Positions 5,657 to 6,070 of a stretch of DNA of 6,070 nucleotides are shown piece by piece. The first letter of the stretch is position 1. The number at the start of each line of letters is the position of its first letter. The notes beneath the pieces were generated by a model. The model ran no database searches, was not told where the DNA came from, and saw only the letters and a list, made by a program, of their open reading frames with translations. Origin of the DNA: Flavobacteriaceae bacterium (GTDB lineage: Bacteria > Bacteroidota > Bacteroidia > Flavobacteriales > Flavobacteriaceae). The DNA is taken from contig JAENXB010000174.1 of NCBI GenBank assembly GCA_016649785.1, forward strand, positions 1-6,070. Reading direction: 5' to 3'. The translations under genes were made by a program, and so were the position numbers.

Positions 5657-6070
5657 ATGAACAACCTTCATACAGTGCATCTTAAAACCCCGCTTGGAAT
5701 TGCGGAAATACATGGAAATGAAGCCGGAATTTCAAAAATTGTAATTACCGGGGGAAAATCTGTTCCTACTGAAGAGATCCCTTCAGAATTGAACGAAGCA
5801 GTTCTTCAATTGGAAGCTTATTTCAAGGGGGAATTAAAGGAATTCGATTTAAAACTCAATCCTGAAGGAACTCCATTCCAGAAAAAAGTCTGGGAAGCCT
5901 TACAGGAAATTCCTTATGCTCAAACCTGTTCTTATCTGGAATTATCAAAAAAGCTGGGAGATGTAAAAGTCATCAGGGCAGTTGCAGCGGCAAATGGCAA
6001 AAACCCGCTATGGATCGTAATCCCGTGCCATCGGGTAATTGGCAGCGATGGTTCGTTAACGGGATATGCC
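5657..6070 (+). CDS. ogt: Methylated-DNA--[protein]-cysteine S-methyltransferase, 3'-truncated by window edge
   Basis: This suicide DNA-repair protein moves the alkyl group from O6-alkylguanine (and O4-alkylthymine) in DNA to its own cysteine. The 138 residues from ATG 5657 to the window end are all in frame. Residues 1-70 resemble the variable N-terminal ribonuclease-like domain (TPLGIAEIHGNEAGI, LEAYFKGELKEFDL). The conserved DNA-binding domain follows: TPFQKKVWEALQEIPYAQT, an arginine-finger helix in VIRAVAAANGKNP, and the active-site block IPCHRVIGSDGSLTGY with acceptor C124. The family's usual RAVG is RAVA here, a mild change. Only about 20-30 C-terminal residues should be missing. There is no Ada-type N-terminal metal or AraC domain, so Ogt is the better name. 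The start is fixed by family alignment, and the AT-rich sequence before it lacks a Shine-Dalgarno. Confidence 0.95.
   Translation, partial: MNNLHTVHLKTPLGIAEIHGNEAGISKIVITGGKSVPTEEIPSELNEAVLQLEAYFKGELKEFDLKLNPEGTPFQKKVWEALQEIPYAQTCSYLELSKKLGDVKVIRAVAAANGKNPLWIVIPCHRVIGSDGSLTGYA

Noticed and set aside
1..6070. Mobile element, CRISPR array, toxin-antitoxin or phage-defence system
   Set aside because: No transposase, recombinase, terminal repeats, regularly spaced repeats or defence-type domains were found; the recognisable genes are housekeeping ones.

Overview
The window looks like a chromosomal housekeeping segment from a marine- or Gramella-like member of the Flavobacteriia (Bacteroidota). 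The support is the AT-rich intergenic DNA, the absence of clear Shine-Dalgarno sequences, TAnnTTTG-like -7 boxes ahead of several genes, and protein types typical of that class (a DPP5-like S9 peptidase, and hemF and hemB close together). The assignment is by character, not by database match. All genes are on the + strand; no reverse-strand gene is supported.

Bases 1-2177 are a haem-synthesis block: the 3' part of hemF (oxygen-dependent coproporphyrinogen III oxidase), a small RraB-like protein (a family known for inhibiting RNase E), and a complete hemB (5-aminolevulinate dehydratase / porphobilinogen synthase). HemB makes porphobilinogen early in the pathway and HemF acts late, turning coproporphyrinogen III into protoporphyrinogen IX. 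HemB is of the aspartate-rich type and lacks the catalytic zinc cysteines. A 14-bp inverted repeat lies between hemF and the RraB-like gene.

Bases 2285-3263 hold two unrecognised genes. The first encodes a 118-residue exported protein with a GTG start and an aromatic C-terminus. The second encodes a 162-residue protein with one N-terminal membrane helix and a probable cytoplasmic domain. A strong intrinsic terminator (3281-3319) closes this part.

Bases 3397-5295 encode an exported S9 peptidase resembling dipeptidyl-peptidase 5, with a complete catalytic triad. It lies between two intrinsic terminators and is probably transcribed alone. After about 300 bases of non-coding DNA, an ogt-type O6-alkylguanine-DNA alkyltransferase begins at 5657 and runs off the window. 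It has a plausible Bacteroidota promoter and a strong hairpin in its predicted leader.

I see no mobile element, CRISPR array, tRNA/rRNA gene or defence system. The least explained items are the two orphan proteins, the hairpin between hemF and the RraB-like gene, and the ogt leader hairpin.
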